The position numbers and the translations under genes were made by a program. The notes below the pieces were generated by a model. The model saw only the letters and a list, made by a program, of their open reading frames with translations. It searched no databases and was not told the origin of the DNA. Below, in pieces: positions 62,162 to 64,000 of a stretch of 64,000 nucleotides of DNA. The stretch spans positions 1 to 64,000 of the forward strand of contig NZ_LROZ01000011.1 of the NCBI RefSeq assembly GCF_001549985.1, written 5' to 3'. The stretch comes from Myroides odoratus (lineage in GTDB: Bacteria > Bacteroidota > Bacteroidia > Flavobacteriales > Flavobacteriaceae). Positions within the stretch are counted from its first letter, which is position 1. The number at the start of each line of letters is the position of its first letter.

Positions 62162-62397
62162 CTACTATCAAAAGAAATATGAACTTCTTCTTTTCATTTT
62201 GGGTTTCCCTTTGCTATGAAGTTAAAACCAGCAAGATCAACCCGAGTTCAATGCTCTATTTTACAAAATAAAAAGCAAAAAATAATCGTTTTAACTAAAC
62301 AAAAATATATTACCTTCCATGTTATAAAAAACATAACACAAAGCCATTAAATTTGGCAAGAAAATTGTAAATATGTTATTAATTAATAATTTATCCT

Positions 62398-63483
62398 ATG
62401 AAACACTCCGTTTCTTTTTATTTAGTTGGACTCAGCTTATTGTGTAGCAGCTGCATCAAAGATGAAGAACTAGACACAAATGCCGACATATTAGAAGCTT
62501 ATATTCCCAGTGAATACCTTAAAATGGATCCAATTATCACGAATACTTCGGTAGAATTCAGAGTAAAATCAAATGTAGATCTAGCGCATCAGTCGCCCTT
62601 TTTCATTATTTCTCCCAACGCCACTATGGATCCACCGAATGGGGTTACGCGAGATTTTTCAACTGCTCAAGAGGTAGTTATCATAGCCCAAGATAAACGT
62701 TGGCAGAAAAAATACCTGGTTAGCTTTACGAGTGATGAATTGAGTACCTATTATGACTTCAACAATGCAGAGTTAACTGACAGAGATCGTTACTATCGCT
62801 TTTATGAAATTGGTTCTAACGGAGAGAAAATTTACGATTGGGATAGTGGAAATCAAGGATATGCTACAATAGCTGGTTCAACACCGCCAGAAGCCTATCC
62901 AACAACAGTAGCTCCGGGTCGTAGAGGCGGATATGCCGTTAAAATGCAAACCGTATATACTTCAAATTTTGCTGCAGCAACGGGAAATCCGATTGCAGCA
63001 GGTAACTTATTTCTGGGGCAATTCAAGCTCAATCCATTTAATACGCTGAAATCCACTCGCTTTGGACTTCCTTATAACGGAGCTTTGCCTCAAACTTTGC
63101 GAGGTGTATATAAGTACACGCCTGGAAAAGTAGTGACGGATGAAAATTATAACGAAGTACCTGGTGCACAAGATTCATTTGACATCTATGCCATTATTTT
63201 TGAATTACAGAAAAAAGACAACTACCTAACAGGAGATCATGCCTTTGTTGATCCTCGCAATGTTGCCCTTGCGCGCATCACAGCAGAAGATCGTAAGGAA
63301 ACAACAACGTGGAGTACCTTTTCCATTCCATTTACCATCGTTCCAGGAAAAACCTACGATCCAAACAAAGATTATATGATTGCCATTGTCATGACCTCAA
63401 GTATTGATGGGGCAGACTTTAAAGGCGCTATTGGCAGTACACTTTTAGTTGATGAAATAGAATTAGTTTATGAAAAAGAATAA
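62398..63483 (+). CDS. PCMD-domain lipoprotein
   Basis: A 361-residue surface or periplasmic lipoprotein (LCSSC, Cys19) with a PCMD (putative carbohydrate metabolism) domain in the C-terminal two thirds. The family pattern is visible: YDFNNAELTDRDRYYRFYEI, GYAVKMQTVYTSNF, AGNLFLGQFKLNPFNTLKSTRFGLPYNGALPQTLRGVYKYTPG, WSTFSIPF and the closing LLVDEIELVYEKE. Domain members are predicted sugar-binding beta-sandwiches. Its last 14 bases overlap the next gene, an outer-membrane barrel, so the two are coupled. Confidence 0.9.
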   Translation: MKHSVSFYLVGLSLLCSSCIKDEELDTNADILEAYIPSEYLKMDPIITNTSVEFRVKSNVDLAHQSPFFIISPNATMDPPNGVTRDFSTAQEVVIIAQDKRWQKKYLVSFTSDELSTYYDFNNAELTDRDRYYRFYEIGSNGEKIYDWDSGNQGYATIAGSTPPEAYPTTVAPGRRGGYAVKMQTVYTSNFAAATGNPIAAGNLFLGQFKLNPFNTLKSTRFGLPYNGALPQTLRGVYKYTPGKVVTDENYNEVPGAQDSFDIYAIIFELQKKDNYLTGDHAFVDPRNVALARITAEDRKETTTWSTFSIPFTIVPGKTYDPNKDYMIAIVMTSSIDGADFKGAIGSTLLVDEIELVYEKE

Positions 63484-64000
63484 TACACTTCCGTCTTTAT
63501 ATTTGCTGTTGATCTGCATACTTGTATTCCCTTACGATTCATTTGCTCAGTCACCTGATATATCAACGATAGAACCAACAACTCCCTCTGCTTTTACAAC
63601 ATTCTTCACAAAGAATACCGCCTATCAAGCTCGTGCACAATTCAGCATTGGCGGAAGTACTCCTTTGGGAATACCTGCACAGATTCGCGAAATCAACAGC
63701 TACAACCCTACCTTACAATTGGGATTAGAAGTTAATGCAACCAAATGGTTCACGGATGATCAGACATGGGGAATTCGAACAGGACTCCGCTTTGAAGGAC
63801 GTGGTATGAGAACAGATGCGCGAGTAAAAAACTACTACACACAGATTGATGGTGAAGAGGGCAAGCAAACGAAAGGGTATTTTACAGGAAATGTAAAAAC
63901 AAAAATGAAGAACTCTTACATCACTTTTCCAGTACTTGCGGTATACAATGTCAATTCTAAATGGAATGTTTACGGTGGTGTTTATTTATCTGGACTCATT
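63470..64000 (+). CDS. Outer-membrane beta-barrel protein (partial, cut by window end)
   Basis: Frame open from the ATG at 63470 to the last base (177 codons seen). Signal peptide MKKNNTLPSLYLLLICILV...SFAQ, then barrel strands: YQARAQFSIGGSTPLG, PTLQLGLEVNATKWF, WGIRTGLRFEGRGMRTDARVKNYY, SYITFPVLAVYNVNSKWNVYGGVYLSGLI. This is the PorT-like outer-membrane beta-barrel class (usually 220-260 residues). The start lies inside the end of the PCMD gene in another frame, so the two form a lipoprotein-barrel pair. The C-terminus is not in the window. Confidence 0.85.
   Translation, partial: MKKNNTLPSLYLLLICILVFPYDSFAQSPDISTIEPTTPSAFTTFFTKNTAYQARAQFSIGGSTPLGIPAQIREINSYNPTLQLGLEVNATKWFTDDQTWGIRTGLRFEGRGMRTDARVKNYYTQIDGEEGKQTKGYFTGNVKTKMKNSYITFPVLAVYNVNSKWNVYGGVYLSGLI

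Overview
The window reads as a chromosomal segment of a low-GC member of the Bacteroidota, most likely the family Flavobacteriaceae. Evidence for this is a PorZ homologue (type IX secretion), a protein with a T9SS type A C-terminal signal, a TonB receptor with an N-terminal carboxypeptidase-like domain, a PCMD-domain lipoprotein, many small lipoproteins, and repeated matches to the Bacteroidota -7 box TAnnTTTG. A Myroides-like genus is my guess from general resemblance and cannot be shown from this sequence alone.

Layout. 1-1342 is an IS256-family insertion sequence whose left end coincides with the window start. 1343-2342 is repeat-rich DNA with one small hypothetical gene. 2343-3658 is a strikingly AT-rich pair of lipoprotein genes that share a module. 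3812-6319 (-) is a ferrous iron operon (feoA, feoB and a 44-residue Cys-tailed membrane protein found here that is too short for routine ORF calling). 6511-15537 carries housekeeping genes: SCO copper chaperone, M13 peptidase, S41 protease, dCMP deaminase, TerB-like protein, fructose-bisphosphatase, GNAT and aspartate kinase. 15768-25776 holds a large uncharacterised outer-membrane protein, a 2H phosphoesterase, CsaA, a DUF2891 protein, a four-gene run of envelope proteins (one with a duplicated HGQPGHxC motif) and metG. 25822-33414 (-) is dominated by a 2141-residue SpvB/RHS protein, preceded 3 bp upstream by a tiny protein that is almost only a T9SS sorting domain. 33674-37642 encodes an aldo/keto reductase and a TonB receptor. 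37748-42357 (-) is a four-gene operon (DUF3108, tryptophan 2,3-dioxygenase, M23 peptidase, pgi). 42615-44985 (-) is hmgA-hppD (tyrosine/homogentisate breakdown). 45204-49248 (-) is uvrC plus a patatin/outer-membrane-barrel protein. 49525-62133 holds envelope, folate, lspA, DksA-like, ileS, recO and porZ genes. 62398-64000 starts a PCMD lipoprotein / outer-membrane-barrel pair cut by the window end.

Regulatory grammar is unusually legible. TAnnTTTG boxes lie a short distance upstream of many genes, and in several cases decide the start codon because an upstream in-frame start would fall inside or before the promoter (feoA, fbp, GNAT gene, lspA, TonB receptor). Two promoters match TTG-N19-TAnnTTTG exactly (uvrC and the DUF3108 operon). 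Intrinsic terminators are long and clear.

The most interesting material is (1) the RHS / stand-alone T9SS-signal gene pair with an operator-like triple palindrome at its promoter and a conserved putative Cys-His C-terminal domain; (2) exact period-8 arrays of core GRTGAG at three intergenic loci, two of them starting at a stop codon, alongside a 33-bp dispersed repeat, a 7-bp array and a long palindromic repeat; (3) a candidate small RNA whose terminator hairpin also supplies the -33 element of the next operon; (4) the paired lipoproteins, one with a CGHC thioredoxin-like site; (5) the HGQPGHxC lipoprotein. No tRNA, rRNA, CRISPR array, prophage or replication origin was seen.
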